From contig NZ_CANNCF010000003.1 of the NCBI RefSeq assembly GCF_947503045.1, forward strand, positions 434,001 to 498,000: a stretch of 64,000 bases of DNA, written 5' to 3'. The notes beneath the pieces are model-generated. The model saw only the letters and a list, made by a program, of their open reading frames with translations, ran no database searches and was not told the origin of the DNA. Source of the stretch: an uncultured Tateyamaria sp. Lineage in GTDB: Bacteria > Pseudomonadota > Alphaproteobacteria > Rhodobacterales > Rhodobacteraceae. Both the position numbers and the translations under genes were made by a program. Below, in pieces: positions 27,085 through 36,122 of the stretch; within the stretch, counting starts at the first letter, position 1; each line of letters starts with the position of its first letter.

Positions 27085-27174
27085 CGCTTTTCCTTTGTCT
27101 TTTTGCGTTGCCCCAATACGGGCCGCGCACCTGTTCGCAATTTTCGGTGATAAGGCGGGCTGGCGGCCCTTGCG

Positions 27175-27188
27175 TTGATCTGGATCAA
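27175..27188. promoter_or_regulatory. FNR/FnrL box upstream of ccoN
   Basis: TTGATCTGGATCAA, identical to the ccoG site, is centred 97 bases upstream of the ccoN start and just downstream of the uspA stop. It should activate the ccoNOQP operon at low oxygen. Confidence 0.9.
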
Positions 27189-27300
27189 GCCCGCGCAATT
27201 TCGGGCCGGTCCGCGAATCATCCCTGCATCACGCAACACCCAACCCGCTGAAATCATTGACTTCAGATCCGATCGGGTGTCGGTCGAAAATGCGTGGAAG

Positions 27301-27708
27301 TTAGCGGATCACATGCACCGCGCAGTGGGCATGGCGTACAACCCAGGCCGCGGTCGAACCCAGCAGGATGTCCGATATGACCGGCTGGTGCGATGGAATC
27401 ACGATGCAATCAACCTCAGTTTGCTCGGACCAGTTGGTGATGCTGCGCCCGGTGGGCCCGTCGATCACCACGGCGCGGCTATTGTCGACATCTCCAACCA
27501 GTTCGTTCAGCTTGGCCCGCGCGGCTTCGCGGGTTTCGGCCAGCACGTTGTCGGGGATGTAGTCGGTGACGTAGACCGGCACCTGCTCCATCACGTGCAA
27601 AAAGGTGATGGATGCGCCATCAGCCGCGATCCGTTTGGCGATGTCGATCGCTCCGGACAAGTCCTTTTCCGAGTCAAATGCCACTGGAATCAGAATGTTG
27701 CTATACAT
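27301..27708 (-). CDS. Universal stress protein (UspA family)
   Basis: A 135-residue Usp domain. It begins with MYSNILIPVAFDSE, a strand with a conserved nucleotide-binding Asp, and has DGASITFLHV and the closing IPSHQPVISDILLGSTAAWVVRHAHCAVHVIR. The last matches the Gly-Ser/Thr-x9-Gly-Ser/Thr ATP-binding loop loosely, with part of the consensus missing. Start is at 27708, with GGAGGG ten bases upstream. It sits between ccoN and fnrL and has its own FNR box at 27768-27781, so it probably belongs to the low-oxygen stress response. Confidence 0.88.
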   Translation of the reverse strand: MYSNILIPVAFDSEKDLSGAIDIAKRIAADGASITFLHVMEQVPVYVTDYIPDNVLAETREAARAKLNELVGDVDNSRAVVIDGPTGRSITNWSEQTEVDCIVIPSHQPVISDILLGSTAAWVVRHAHCAVHVIR

Positions 27709-27767
27709 GACGTCCCTCCGTTCATTGCTTCGACACAAAGGGATAGAGGTTTCGCGCAGGCCACGCG

Positions 27768-27781
27768 TTGATGTGGATCAA
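27768..27781. promoter_or_regulatory. FNR/FnrL box upstream of the Usp gene
   Basis: TTGATGTGGATCAA matches TTGAT-N4-ATCAA perfectly. It is centred about 66 bases upstream of the universal stress protein start at 27708 and 16 bases from the 3' end of fnrL. Confidence 0.88.
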
Positions 27782-27796
27782 GCAGGTGGGTCAGGC

Positions 27797-28537
27797 CTAG
27801 AAAAGAGTGCCGCCGTCGCTGTCATCGCCAGTCTCGACCAGCAACCCCTCAAGATCGGGGATGCGCACGATGCGGTTGCCGTCCAGTTCGATCACACCAT
27901 CCTTGCGCAGGCCTGTGAACTGGCGGCTGACAGTTTCGATGGTGAGGCCAAGGAAATTCGCCATGGTCTCGCGGCTGATCGGCAGTTCCAGCCGGGTGGT
28001 GTCGCCCATCACCTTTCCGTCGGGATGTACGGTGCGCTTGGCGATCAGCATGAGCAGGCTTGCGATCTTTTCCCGCGCCGTCTTGCGCCCCAAAAGCAGC
28101 ATCCAATCACGGGCCGCATCCAATTCGTCCAGCGCCATTTCCAGCAGCCGCTGCTGCAGGTGGGGTACATCGACAAGCAGTGCCTCGAACGGTTTGCGCT
28201 GAAAACAGCACAAGGTCACGTCCGACACCGCCGTCACATCATATTGCAGCGTCGCGCGACCCGGTCGCCCGATAAAGTCGGAAGGCAGCAAAAGGCCGAC
28301 CATTTGCGTGCGCCCATCCTCGATCACCCGTTCGAGCGTTGCTGTACCGGCCACAACCGAGGCCACGATATTCAGGGCATCGCCGCGCATCGCGATGGTC
28401 TGACCGGCAGGATAGGTCTTGTAAAACTTGATGGCATTGAGTTTGGATAGCTCGTCCTCGTCACAGCGCGCGCAGACCGCGCGATGCCGGATCGGGCAAG
28501 AGGAACAATCCTGCGTGGCAACAAGTTCGCCCGCCAT
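27797..28537 (-). CDS. fnrL: Oxygen-sensing Crp/Fnr-family regulator FnrL
   Basis: A 246-residue transcription factor. The N terminus has a four-Cys cluster (Cys11, 14, 22 and 25: CSSCPIRHRAVCARC), and a further Cys pair occurs in the sensor domain (LCCFQRK). Together these can carry the oxygen-labile [4Fe-4S] cluster. A cyclic-nucleotide-like beta-roll follows, then the helix-turn-helix (ISRETMANFLGLTIETVSRQF). It matches FnrL of purple bacteria, the activator of cco, hem and photosynthesis genes. The FNR-type site at 28549-28562 is only 12 bases upstream of its start, so autoregulation, perhaps repression, is likely. Confidence 0.94.
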   Translation of the reverse strand: MAGELVATQDCSSCPIRHRAVCARCDEDELSKLNAIKFYKTYPAGQTIAMRGDALNIVASVVAGTATLERVIEDGRTQMVGLLLPSDFIGRPGRATLQYDVTAVSDVTLCCFQRKPFEALLVDVPHLQQRLLEMALDELDAARDWMLLLGRKTAREKIASLLMLIAKRTVHPDGKVMGDTTRLELPISRETMANFLGLTIETVSRQFTGLRKDGVIELDGNRIVRIPDLEGLLVETGDDSDGGTLF

Positions 28538-28548
28538 CAGGCAATCCC

Positions 28549-28562
28549 TTGATCTGGGTCAA
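28549..28562. promoter_or_regulatory. FNR/FnrL box shared by fnrL and hemN
   Basis: TTGATCTGGGTCAA matches TTGAT-N4-ATCAA with one mismatch. It sits in the 59-base divergent gap: 12 bases from the fnrL start and about 41 bases (centre) from the hemN start. It could activate hemN and repress or tune fnrL. Confidence 0.8.
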
Positions 28563-28596
28563 TGCACGGTCCTGAAACCGCGTCCAGTCTGGCGTC

Positions 28597-29949
28597 ATGA
28601 AACATGTGTCCGACCTGTCCCGCTTTGGGCTATTTGACGCCAAAGTACCGCGATTTACAAGCTATCCGCCCGCCAACTGGTTCAGTGACAGCGTGGATGG
28701 GGACTGCGCGCGCGCATGGCAATCTTCTGCACCTAGGCAAGCAGAGATTTCACTTTATGTCCACATCCCGTTTTGCCGCAGACTGTGCTGGTTCTGTGCC
28801 TGCCGTACGCAAGGCATACGCAATGACGCCCCCCTTGCCCCTTATGTTGACCGGGTTCTGGCCGAGGCACGGGCCGTGCGCGCACAATTTGTGAACGGCG
28901 TGACCCCGCAGCGGCTGCACCTTGGCGGCGGTACACCGACCATCTTGCCCGCATCGCTGCTCGACACTTTGTTGAGCGGATTGAATGGTATCTGGGGCCT
29001 TGATGCGCTCGAAGAGTTCTCGGTCGAGGTTGACCCCACCGATGTCGGTCCCGCCCGTCTCGACGTGCTCAAGGCCCATGGCCTCAGCCGCGCAAGCCTT
29101 GGCATTCAGGACTTTGACCCACAGGTGCAGGACGCCATCGGGCGCAGCCAGTCGCGTGAGCTGACCCAAGGGGTGGTGGACGATCTGCGCGCCCGTGGCA
29201 TTGAGGCGCTGAACTTTGATCTGCTGTATGGCCTGCCCTTTCAGACGGCACGCACATTGGCGGCCACGCTTGAGGCGGCCCTGTCGATGCGGCCCAGCCG
29301 GATTGCGCTTTTTGGCTATGCCCACGTGCCGTGGATGTCCAAACGGCAGGTGCTGATCCCCAGCGACGCCCTGCCCGATCCCAAGACCCGACTGGCCCTG
29401 TTCGATCAGGCCCGCCGCACGTTGCTGGGCCAGGGCTATGTCCAGATCGGGATCGATCATTTCGCCCTGCCCCACGATTCCCTTGCACAGGCCGGTTTCG
29501 ACAAGCGGCTGAAGCGCTCGTTCCAAGGATACACCGACGACCGCGCGCCCTACCTCATCGGCCTTGGCGCCTCGGCGATTTCGACCTACCCGCAGGGCTT
29601 TGCCCAGAATATCCCGGTGACCGGGCAATATGCCGACCGGATCGACGCAGGTCAGCCCGCCACGTGGCGCGGTTATGTCCTGAGTGCGGCTGAGATGCGC
29701 AAGGCCGATCTGGTTGAACAATTGATGTGCTATCACGCCGCTGACCTGAGCGATGCCCAGCGCGCGGACGCGGATCTGATGGACGATATCGACCGGGTGG
29801 CCGCAGGCTTTGCCGGTGCGCTGACATGGGATGGGCAGCGGCTGGTCATTGACCGCTGGGCGCATCCGCTGGTGCGTCTGATCGCGGTGCAACTGGTCAC
29901 ACCGACAGACATAACGGCGGGCGAGCGGACCTATAGCGCCGCGATCTGA
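28597..29949 (+). CDS. hemN: Oxygen-independent coproporphyrinogen III dehydrogenase
   Basis: A 450-residue radical SAM enzyme. YVHIPFC-x3-C-x2-C (Cys60, 64, 67) binds the [4Fe-4S] cluster, followed by LHLGGGTPT for SAM. It has the HemN C-terminal domain and length (E. coli HemN is of similar size), so it is a true HemN and not a HemW/heme chaperone. It makes protoporphyrinogen IX without oxygen. It is divergent from fnrL with an FNR box between, and it belongs to the low-oxygen haem supply for cbb3. Confidence 0.95.
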   Translation: MKHVSDLSRFGLFDAKVPRFTSYPPANWFSDSVDGDCARAWQSSAPRQAEISLYVHIPFCRRLCWFCACRTQGIRNDAPLAPYVDRVLAEARAVRAQFVNGVTPQRLHLGGGTPTILPASLLDTLLSGLNGIWGLDALEEFSVEVDPTDVGPARLDVLKAHGLSRASLGIQDFDPQVQDAIGRSQSRELTQGVVDDLRARGIEALNFDLLYGLPFQTARTLAATLEAALSMRPSRIALFGYAHVPWMSKRQVLIPSDALPDPKTRLALFDQARRTLLGQGYVQIGIDHFALPHDSLAQAGFDKRLKRSFQGYTDDRAPYLIGLGASAISTYPQGFAQNIPVTGQYADRIDAGQPATWRGYVLSAAEMRKADLVEQLMCYHAADLSDAQRADADLMDDIDRVAAGFAGALTWDGQRLVIDRWAHPLVRLIAVQLVTPTDITAGERTYSAAI

Positions 29950-29967
29950 CGCGACGCGGGATCGCCC

Positions 29968-30813
29968 TCAGGCAATCCCTTCGGCGTTCACCGCATCGGC
30001 CTGATCCAGCACCTCGGGATAGGGATAGTTAAGACCCAACAGCTGGCGCATCTCGGGGCTTGCGTTTTCGATAAAGGACGCAGGCAGGGCGCCGGGCATA
30101 TCCTCCAGCGGTTTGACCCACTTGGGGATGTAGTTGATCAGCACCGCATTGCGGTCGTGATCTGCGTTGTTCGGCATCGCGCAATGCCACGCCGCCCCGA
30201 AAAATAGCACCGTATCGCCCGGCTCGCCAGTCATGCGCGCGCAGTTGTTATAGAAATGCGCGTGATCGTCCGGAGTGGGATAACGCAGCTCTTTCTGGGT
30301 GCCCGGCAGATAGGCGGTGGCACCGCTTTCGTCGGTAAACGGGTCCAGCACGACGGTGATCTGTGCGTTCATCGGGAATGAGGCATTCAGCCCCATGGGA
30401 TGCGTTTCGACCCCGTGAAAATCCCAATAGGGAAAGTCGATATGCGGTTCCTGCCCCGGCCCGCCGGGCAGGATGCGGTTGGCCGCGATTGAGCCCATGA
30501 TGAACTCGCTCCCCAACCATCGGCTGAGCGCGGCCATGATCACCGGATGACAGGCCATATCGGAAAACACAGCGCCTTTGGCCAGCAGGTTCCAGACCCG
30601 GCGCTGCAGGTTGGCGCGGCCCTCTTCCATCGCAGCGCCTTGAAAATGCGTAACCTTTTCGCCCTCATTGTCGGAATGGGCCATGATGATGGCGCGCGCA
30701 TCGGCAATCTGGTCTGGGGTGAACAGTCCCTTGATCTTGACCGCCCCGCCGCCATTCAGCAGCTCATCGCAGATGGCAACCGGGTCGGCATGATCAGCGT
30801 CAAAGGTCAGCAT
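29968..30813 (-). CDS. Phytanoyl-CoA dioxygenase family protein
   Basis: A 281-residue Fe(II)/2-oxoglutarate dioxygenase fold. The facial triad is visible: His124-x-Asp126 (QEPHIDFPYWD) and His210 (AAWHCAMPNN). Arg221 is the likely 2-oxoglutarate-binding residue. I start at the ATG at 30813, with AGGAG about ten bases upstream; the earlier start at 30987 is not supported. It would hydroxylate an unknown small molecule or lipid in the cytoplasm. It is divergent from the kelch gene and shares with it an AT-poor promoter region containing a 12-base palindrome. Confidence 0.87.
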   Translation of the reverse strand: MLTFDADHADPVAICDELLNGGGAVKIKGLFTPDQIADARAIIMAHSDNEGEKVTHFQGAAMEEGRANLQRRVWNLLAKGAVFSDMACHPVIMAALSRWLGSEFIMGSIAANRILPGGPGQEPHIDFPYWDFHGVETHPMGLNASFPMNAQITVVLDPFTDESGATAYLPGTQKELRYPTPDDHAHFYNNCARMTGEPGDTVLFFGAAWHCAMPNNADHDRNAVLINYIPKWVKPLEDMPGALPASFIENASPEMRQLLGLNYPYPEVLDQADAVNAEGIA

Positions 30814-30894
30814 GTTCAGGTGCTCCTGTTTTGGAGACGGGATCGGAGGCGAACCACCCCGCGCTTTTCGTGGACACGATAACAAGGCTGGAAG

Positions 30895-30906
30895 CCATTG
30901 CAATGG
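30895..30906. promoter_or_regulatory. 12-base palindrome in the PhyH/kelch promoter gap
   Basis: CCATTGCAATGG is a perfect palindrome with a central GC. It lies between divergent genes at 30813 and 31030. It looks like a short operator (LacI/ROK-like size), but no regulator gene is adjacent, so the role is a guess. Confidence 0.3.
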
Positions 30907-31029
30907 AGTTTCAGGCTCGCACAATCGCCGCCATACGGTGACGGTTGGAAGTACCTCGAAACAGATAACCGATTGCCCTTGCGACAAATTTCGCGCTTAT
31001 TGCGCGTGGCCGGAACGGGGGAGGGCAAA

Positions 31030-31953
31030 ATGCCGGAATGGATCACACTGGATTGCAACGGATCACCGCATTGCCGTCATGAGAATGGCTTTGCTTGCCT
31101 TGATGGCACATTCTACCTGTTTGGCGGGCGGCGCATCCAGCCCGTGGACATCTTTGATCCAGCGACCAACACCTGGACCCATGGCGCGCCGCCACCGCTC
31201 GAAATCCACCATTTCCAACCGGTGATCGTCGGGCGCCAAATCTGGCTGATTGGCACGATGACGGGTGTTTTTCCGCGTGAAACGCCGCTTGAGACGGTCT
31301 TTATCTACGAACCGGACGCCGACCGTTGGCTGGAAGGGCCAAGCATTCCGCCCGCACGGCGGCGCGGCGCATCGGGCTGCGCGCTGCACAGTGATGGCTG
31401 GATTTACGTGGTGGGCGGCATCGTCGACGGACACCATGCCGACACGCAAGCGTGGTTTGACCGCATCCATCCCGAAACAGGTGATTGGGAAATTCTGCCA
31501 GAAGCCCCGAACAAGCGTGACCATGCGCCCTGCGCCATCGTCGGCGACAATCTGTATTTCTTTGGCGGGCGCGAGACGGGGCGGCACAACGGCACCGACT
31601 ATGACAAATTTTTCTATGACACCATCGGCGATGTGGACGTGTTCAATTTCACAACACAAACGTGGTCAGTGCACCCCGAACCCTTGCCGATCCAGACCGC
31701 CGCCGGGGGCACGGGCGTGCTGAGTGGCAAAATCCACTATGTCGGGGGCGAGGCGGGCCGGCAGGAGGCCTTTACCGAGATGCAGATCTTTGACCCCGCT
31801 GCCGGGCACTGGCACATGGGCGCGCCCCTGAACCGGGCGCGGCACGGTACCAATTGTTGCGTGCATGATGGCAAGTTATGGATCGCCGCAGGCAGCGGCG
31901 CGCGCGGCGGCGAACCTGAATTGACCAGCATCGAAGTGATTGCGATCGAGTAA
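31030..31953 (+). CDS. Kelch-repeat beta-propeller protein
   Basis: A 307-residue protein built from about five to six kelch blades. Recognisable repeats are GTFYLFGGRRIQPVDIFDPATNTW, GWIYVVGGIVDG...DRIHPETGDWEILP, DNLYFFGGRETG and GKLWIAAGSGARGG, each with the Gly-Gly turn and a Trp about 15 residues on. There is no signal peptide or catalytic motif, so it may be a cytoplasmic binding or sialate/galactose-oxidase-like scaffold without the Cys-Tyr site. GGGAGGG lies just before the ATG at 31030, which fixes the start. It is divergent from the dioxygenase and ends 8 bases before a convergent small membrane protein. Confidence 0.8.
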   Translation: MPEWITLDCNGSPHCRHENGFACLDGTFYLFGGRRIQPVDIFDPATNTWTHGAPPPLEIHHFQPVIVGRQIWLIGTMTGVFPRETPLETVFIYEPDADRWLEGPSIPPARRRGASGCALHSDGWIYVVGGIVDGHHADTQAWFDRIHPETGDWEILPEAPNKRDHAPCAIVGDNLYFFGGRETGRHNGTDYDKFFYDTIGDVDVFNFTTQTWSVHPEPLPIQTAAGGTGVLSGKIHYVGGEAGRQEAFTEMQIFDPAAGHWHMGAPLNRARHGTNCCVHDGKLWIAAGSGARGGEPELTSIEVIAIE

Positions 31954-31960
31954 TGCGGCC

Positions 31961-32164
31961 CTAATGGCCGCCGTCATATTTCGACCAGTCGATCTGGCGG
32001 AACTGCCAAAGCGCAACCGCCCCAAGCCCGAGAAAGATCAGCGCCCAGATCAGGTTGCCCAACAGCACCTCGAACAGGCCCCACCCGAAACACGCACCTA
32101 GCGTCAGATGGCGCCGCCAGGCTTGGGCAAAGAACGCGTGATCAAGGTCGATCAGCCGACGCAT
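31961..32164 (-). CDS. Small membrane protein of unknown function
   Basis: A 67-residue protein: a basic-acidic start (MRRLIDLDHAFFAQAWRRH), one or two hydrophobic segments at about residues 20-55 and a short acidic end after WQFRQIDWSKYD. The ATG at 32164 has a GGGAAGGG site upstream; the longer frame from 32236 would overlap the neighbouring gene. It follows the UPF0261 gene on the same strand after 31 bases. No family is recognised. The length and hydrophobicity suggest a membrane-bound accessory peptide. Confidence 0.65.
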   Translation of the reverse strand: MRRLIDLDHAFFAQAWRRHLTLGACFGWGLFEVLLGNLIWALIFLGLGAVALWQFRQIDWSKYDGGH

Positions 32165-32195
32165 GGTTTCTGCGCCCTTCCCGTCTGCTTTGTTG

Positions 32196-33437
32196 TCAAA
32201 CACCGGGCACAACGGTCCCATCCGCAATCCAGCCATCCAGCACGCTTAATGCGGCCTCGGCAAAGGCCGCATCGTTGATGTGACAGTCAAGCATCGTCAG
32301 CTTGAACGGGTCACGCACAACGCGGCCCATCTCGTCCACCATCGCAGCCAGGGCGTCGGGATCGTAGGCCGCGCCGCCCTCCACATCCCAGGCCTCGACC
32401 CCGTGACGCGGCATCAGCACATGCACCGGCCCTTTGGCCCCCTCAAGGCGGCCCACCACGTCACGCACCAGAGCGCGCCGCTCATCGCCGCTGAGCCCCG
32501 AGGACTTGATCAGCCGGTTGTGGGCGTGAAACGGGCGGTCCGCATAAGCGTCGGGAATGTCTTGCCAGCCCGCAAAGTCGATCAGGTCGGCACAGCCCGG
32601 CGCCACGATCTGCGGGATGGCCATGGCCCCTGCCCCGGTCAGCCGGTCAGGGCCGGAATTGACCACAGACCCCACCATCAGGTTGCTGAGTTCGGGCAGG
32701 GCAAAGTCCATCACGGCCGCGAAATAGCCCTGCCGCGCCAACGCCTCGAACGCCATGCCGCCCATGCCTGTGGCGTGAAACACCGCGACCTCGAACCCAC
32801 GCGCGTTCAAGGGGTCACGCAGCAGTTTCATGTAGGACAGGCACGACGACCCAAGGCTGGTCATACCGATCACGGGCCGCGCCGCACGGGGTGGTTCCAC
32901 CGCGCGCGCCGCCCCCAGCACGGCCCCTGCCGCCTGTGACAGCGAGGATTTGCACACCGAATTCAGCCCATAAAGTCCCCCGGCCCAGAGGATCATCTGG
33001 ATGTCTGGTGACAGCCGGTCCGGCGGGATCAGCGGAGAGAAGGACACTGTCGAGACGATATATTTCGGCACCCCCATCGGCAGCGCCTGCGCGCAATCCA
33101 GCGCCAGATCCGTACCCATCGTGCCGCCCAGGGCAATCATCCCATCGATCCGGCCCGCCCCATGCAATTGCGAACACAGCAGGGACGCGCCCCGTGCCAT
33201 GATCTGCATGGCGGTGTTTTCATCATCGCTGTCGATGGCGTCCTGAATGGTGGCCCCACCGGCCGCCGCCACCTCGTGTTTGGAGATGTCGGTGGGCTTG
33301 GATGGATCGCCAAGTACGCTCACATCCATGCTCAGCACGGCGCCGCCTTGGTCACGGATTCGATCGGCGACATAGGACAATTCCTCGTCCTTGGTGTCAT
33401 AGGTGCCGATCACGAGGATGGTTTTTTGATCACTCAT
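32196..33437 (-). CDS. Tm-1-like ATP-binding (UPF0261) protein
   Basis: A 413-residue protein of the UPF0261/Tm-1-like family. Family blocks are [21 protein letters not shown] at the N terminus, [27 protein letters not shown] in the first half, [14 protein letters not shown] at the middle and [19 protein letters not shown] further on, with a C-terminal [15 protein letters not shown] segment. Tm-1 of tomato blocks a viral replicase; bacterial roles are unknown, but family members are often paired with a PEP-hydrolase-like protein. That partner is absent here. It is divergent from the sulfatase with a 235-base gap. Confidence 0.85.
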   Translation of the reverse strand: MSDQKTILVIGTYDTKDEELSYVADRIRDQGGAVLSMDVSVLGDPSKPTDISKHEVAAAGGATIQDAIDSDDENTAMQIMARGASLLCSQLHGAGRIDGMIALGGTMGTDLALDCAQALPMGVPKYIVSTVSFSPLIPPDRLSPDIQMILWAGGLYGLNSVCKSSLSQAAGAVLGAARAVEPPRAARPVIGMTSLGSSCLSYMKLLRDPLNARGFEVAVFHATGMGGMAFEALARQGYFAAVMDFALPELSNLMVGSVVNSGPDRLTGAGAMAIPQIVAPGCADLIDFAGWQDIPDAYADRPFHAHNRLIKSSGLSGDERRALVRDVVGRLEGAKGPVHVLMPRHGVEAWDVEGGAAYDPDALAAMVDEMGRVVRDPFKLTMLDCHINDAAFAEAALSVLDGWIADGTVVPGV

Positions 33438-33672
33438 TGCGGCCACCCTAATGGTGAGATCATGTCTGGATACCCCCTCAATCGGTTCATTATTCGAACC
33501 ACTGGTGCGAGAATTTTGCCTTGCTCGCGTCGCCCCTGTCAACGGAGTCGCTGTGAAGCGAGAGGCCCAGAGATGGGCTGTCACACATAGACGGCTTGTC
33601 CCACCCATGCGTCCCGTGTCTAGTGTGGGTCAACCACCAAGAACAAAAAACAACTGTGCTCGAGCTGACAAG

Positions 33673-35325
33673 ATGACCAAGCCCCCCAATGTCCTGTGGA
33701 TCATGGCCGACCAGCTGCGGTTCGATTATCTGAGCTGCTATGGGCATCCGCACCTGCATACGCCCAACATCGACGCGCTGGCCGCGCGAGGCGTGAAATT
33801 CACCAACACCTATGTGCAATCCCCGGTCTGCGGACCGTCGCGCATGTCCGCCTATACGGGCCGGTACGTGCGCAGCCACGGCTCGACCTGGAACGGCATG
33901 CCACTACGGGTGGGCGATCCGACGCTGGGGGACCATCTGCACAGCGCAGGTGCGCGCGCGGTTCTGGTGGGCAAGACCCATATGGTCGCGGATCGCGCGG
34001 GCATGGATCGGCTTGGCATCGACCCGGCCAGCGCGGTCGGCCTACGCATCGCCCAATGCGGCTTTGAAGCCTTCGAACGCGACGACGGGTTGCACCCCAG
34101 CAGCCCGCGCCAGAACTGGTCGGCCTATGACGACTACCTGGTCGTGCAAGGGTTCAAATCCGACAACCCGTGGGAGCATTTCGCCAACTCGGGCTATGAC
34201 AAGGACGGCAACCTCGCTTCAGGCTGGCTGCTGGAAAATTCGCGCCTGCCCGCCAACATCCCCGAAGAGCATTCCGAAACGGCCTATATGACCAACCGCG
34301 CCATGGATTTCATGCAATGCGCGATGGAGGACGAGGCCCCCTGGCTGTGCCATCTCAGCTATATCAAGCCCCACTGGCCCTATATCGTGCCCGCGCCCTA
34401 TCACGACATGTATGGCCCCGAACACGTGATCGACCCGGTCCGTTCGCAGCCTGAACGAGACACAGATCATCCGCTGCACGCCGCCTACATGAACGCGCGA
34501 GTGGCGCGCACCTTTGCCCGCGATGAGGTCCGCCAACACGTCATCCCCGCCTATATGGGGCTGATCAAGCAACTGGACGACAATCTGGGGCGGTTGTTTC
34601 GCTGGATGGACGAAAAAGGCCTGAGCGAGAACACAATCATCGCCTTCACCTCAGATCACGGCGATTACATGGGCGATCACTGGCTGGGGGATAAGGATTT
34701 CTATCACGACTGTGCGGCCAAGGTGCCGCTGATCATAGCCGACCCGCGCCCCGAGGCTGACCGTACGCGCGGTACGGAAATGGCGGCACTGACCGAGATG
34801 ATCGACCTCGCGCCGACCTTCATGACTGCGATGGGCTGCCCGCCCAAACCGCATGTGGTCGAAGGGCGTGACCTGACCCCGCTTTTGCACAAACGCGAAG
34901 GGTTTTACCGCCGCTACGCGATCAGCGAACACGACTATTCCAGTTTCGAGATGGCCGGCGCCCTTGGCATCCCTCAGCAAGATGCGTTCACCAAGATGAT
35001 CTTTGACGGGCGCTGGAAATACATCCACTGCGAGGGGTTCGATCCCATTCTGTTTGATCTGGAAACCGACCCGGACGAGGTTGTGGATCATGGCCGTTCG
35101 GACAGTCCCGAACATATCGCGGTGCGTGCGCGGATGAAGGATGCGCTGAGTGCGTGGGCACTGCGCCACCACACACGGGTCACGGCGACACCAGAGGTGC
35201 TGGCGAGCCAAACCACAGCGACCGATACGGGCATATTGATCGGGTTCTGGGATGCTGACGACTACGAGGCCGCGGCAGGCAAGCCGTTTTCCAGCCTCGT
35301 TCCCGTAGGGCGACCGACCGCCTAA
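33673..35325 (+). CDS. Sulfatase / alkaline phosphatase-superfamily hydrolase
   Basis: A 550-residue cytoplasmic or unexported sulfatase-fold protein with no signal peptide. It has [13 protein letters not shown] (metal-binding Asp13) and [15 protein letters not shown]. The Cys-x-Pro-Ser-Arg at 53-57 is the site converted to formylglycine. Also visible are YIKPHWPY and [12 protein letters not shown] with Asp/His metal ligands. It resembles arylsulfatases and phosphonate monoester hydrolases (PehA-like). No FGE-type gene is seen in the window. I use the ATG at 33673; the frame further upstream is not protein-like. Its stop overlaps a convergent gene by four bases. Confidence 0.88.
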   Translation: MTKPPNVLWIMADQLRFDYLSCYGHPHLHTPNIDALAARGVKFTNTYVQSPVCGPSRMSAYTGRYVRSHGSTWNGMPLRVGDPTLGDHLHSAGARAVLVGKTHMVADRAGMDRLGIDPASAVGLRIAQCGFEAFERDDGLHPSSPRQNWSAYDDYLVVQGFKSDNPWEHFANSGYDKDGNLASGWLLENSRLPANIPEEHSETAYMTNRAMDFMQCAMEDEAPWLCHLSYIKPHWPYIVPAPYHDMYGPEHVIDPVRSQPERDTDHPLHAAYMNARVARTFARDEVRQHVIPAYMGLIKQLDDNLGRLFRWMDEKGLSENTIIAFTSDHGDYMGDHWLGDKDFYHDCAAKVPLIIADPRPEADRTRGTEMAALTEMIDLAPTFMTAMGCPPKPHVVEGRDLTPLLHKREGFYRRYAISEHDYSSFEMAGALGIPQQDAFTKMIFDGRWKYIHCEGFDPILFDLETDPDEVVDHGRSDSPEHIAVRARMKDALSAWALRHHTRVTATPEVLASQTTATDTGILIGFWDADDYEAAAGKPFSSLVPVGRPTA

Positions 35326-36119
35326 GACGCCGCTTCGACGCGCGCGGCGGTTGTGACTGCCACGCGGGCGGTCAACGCCCCGACCGAGCTGCGCTCAAGC
35401 ACCATGGGCCCCTCCATGCTGGCGGGAGGAAAGATGATCCACGTCTCACCATCAGCACTGGTCATGGCGGTGATCGGCTCGACATCCTGCACCACATTGC
35501 CCGCGCAATAAGACACGCTCAGCACACCCGCCGCCGCAGGCTCCGCAAAGGTGCGGGTAGCGGAGGCGGCATCCACCTCGCTCAGGCCCAGCCCGACAAG
35601 GGCCGCGATGACGTCCTTGGGGCGGTTCCCGGCAGCGCCATGTAGCGTAGCGAGCGTCTTGTGATCCGTCTCGATCCGGGCCTCATGTTCAAGCCGGTCG
35701 AGGGTTGCGCCGACAAAGCCCGCGCATGCCCCGGCGGCAGCCGTGAAATCCGTGTAGCGGGTCATCTCGAACATGCCGTCCGGACGGCGCACCAATCCAA
35801 TCAATTCGGCCCCGGCCACATGCACGGACAGGCACTGCGCCTGGTCACCCGCCTTGCGTTCGGCCAGCACCACGATGGACGGATTGATCAGCGCCATGAT
35901 GGCGGATGTCATCTCGTCGGTGAAGTTCAGGCCCGTTTCCGGCTCGCCAATCAGATGACCCGCAGCACGCAGGCGCTCCTCGCCCTCGGCACCCCACCCG
36001 GCAAGGGCGGCCTCGTCTTCGGGCAGAAATGGTGCATCGCCCCAACCGATGACGCTCTGGATTTTGGCATAGGCAAAGGCATAGGCCAGTTCCGAGGGGT
36101 GAATGTCGATTGCGACCAT
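35322..36119 (-). CDS. Unassigned protein, partner of the 36123-37202 gene
   Basis: A 265-residue soluble protein without a signal peptide. It reads as an N-terminal helical region ([22 protein letters not shown]), a polar stretch with repeated Leu-x2-Ala-Gly segments, then alternating strands and helices ending in a beta-rich part ([20 protein letters not shown]). I cannot assign it. The overall alternation recalls adaptor or chaperone proteins of secreted effectors, such as EspG-like proteins, but that is a weak impression. It starts 3 bases after the upstream gene, so the two form an operon. It converges on the sulfatase with a four-base overlap. Confidence 0.7.
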   Translation of the reverse strand: MVAIDIHPSELAYAFAYAKIQSVIGWGDAPFLPEDEAALAGWGAEGEERLRAAGHLIGEPETGLNFTDEMTSAIMALINPSIVVLAERKAGDQAQCLSVHVAGAELIGLVRRPDGMFEMTRYTDFTAAAGACAGFVGATLDRLEHEARIETDHKTLATLHGAAGNRPKDVIAALVGLGLSEVDAASATRTFAEPAAAGVLSVSYCAGNVVQDVEPITAMTSADGETWIIFPPASMEGPMVLERSSVGALTARVAVTTAARVEAAS

Positions 36120-36122
36120 GAT

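Noticed and set aside
33484-33500. GGTTC-attattc-GAACC inverted repeat in the UPF0261/sulfatase gap
   Set aside because: Only a 5-base stem with a 7-base spacer; too weak to list as an operator.
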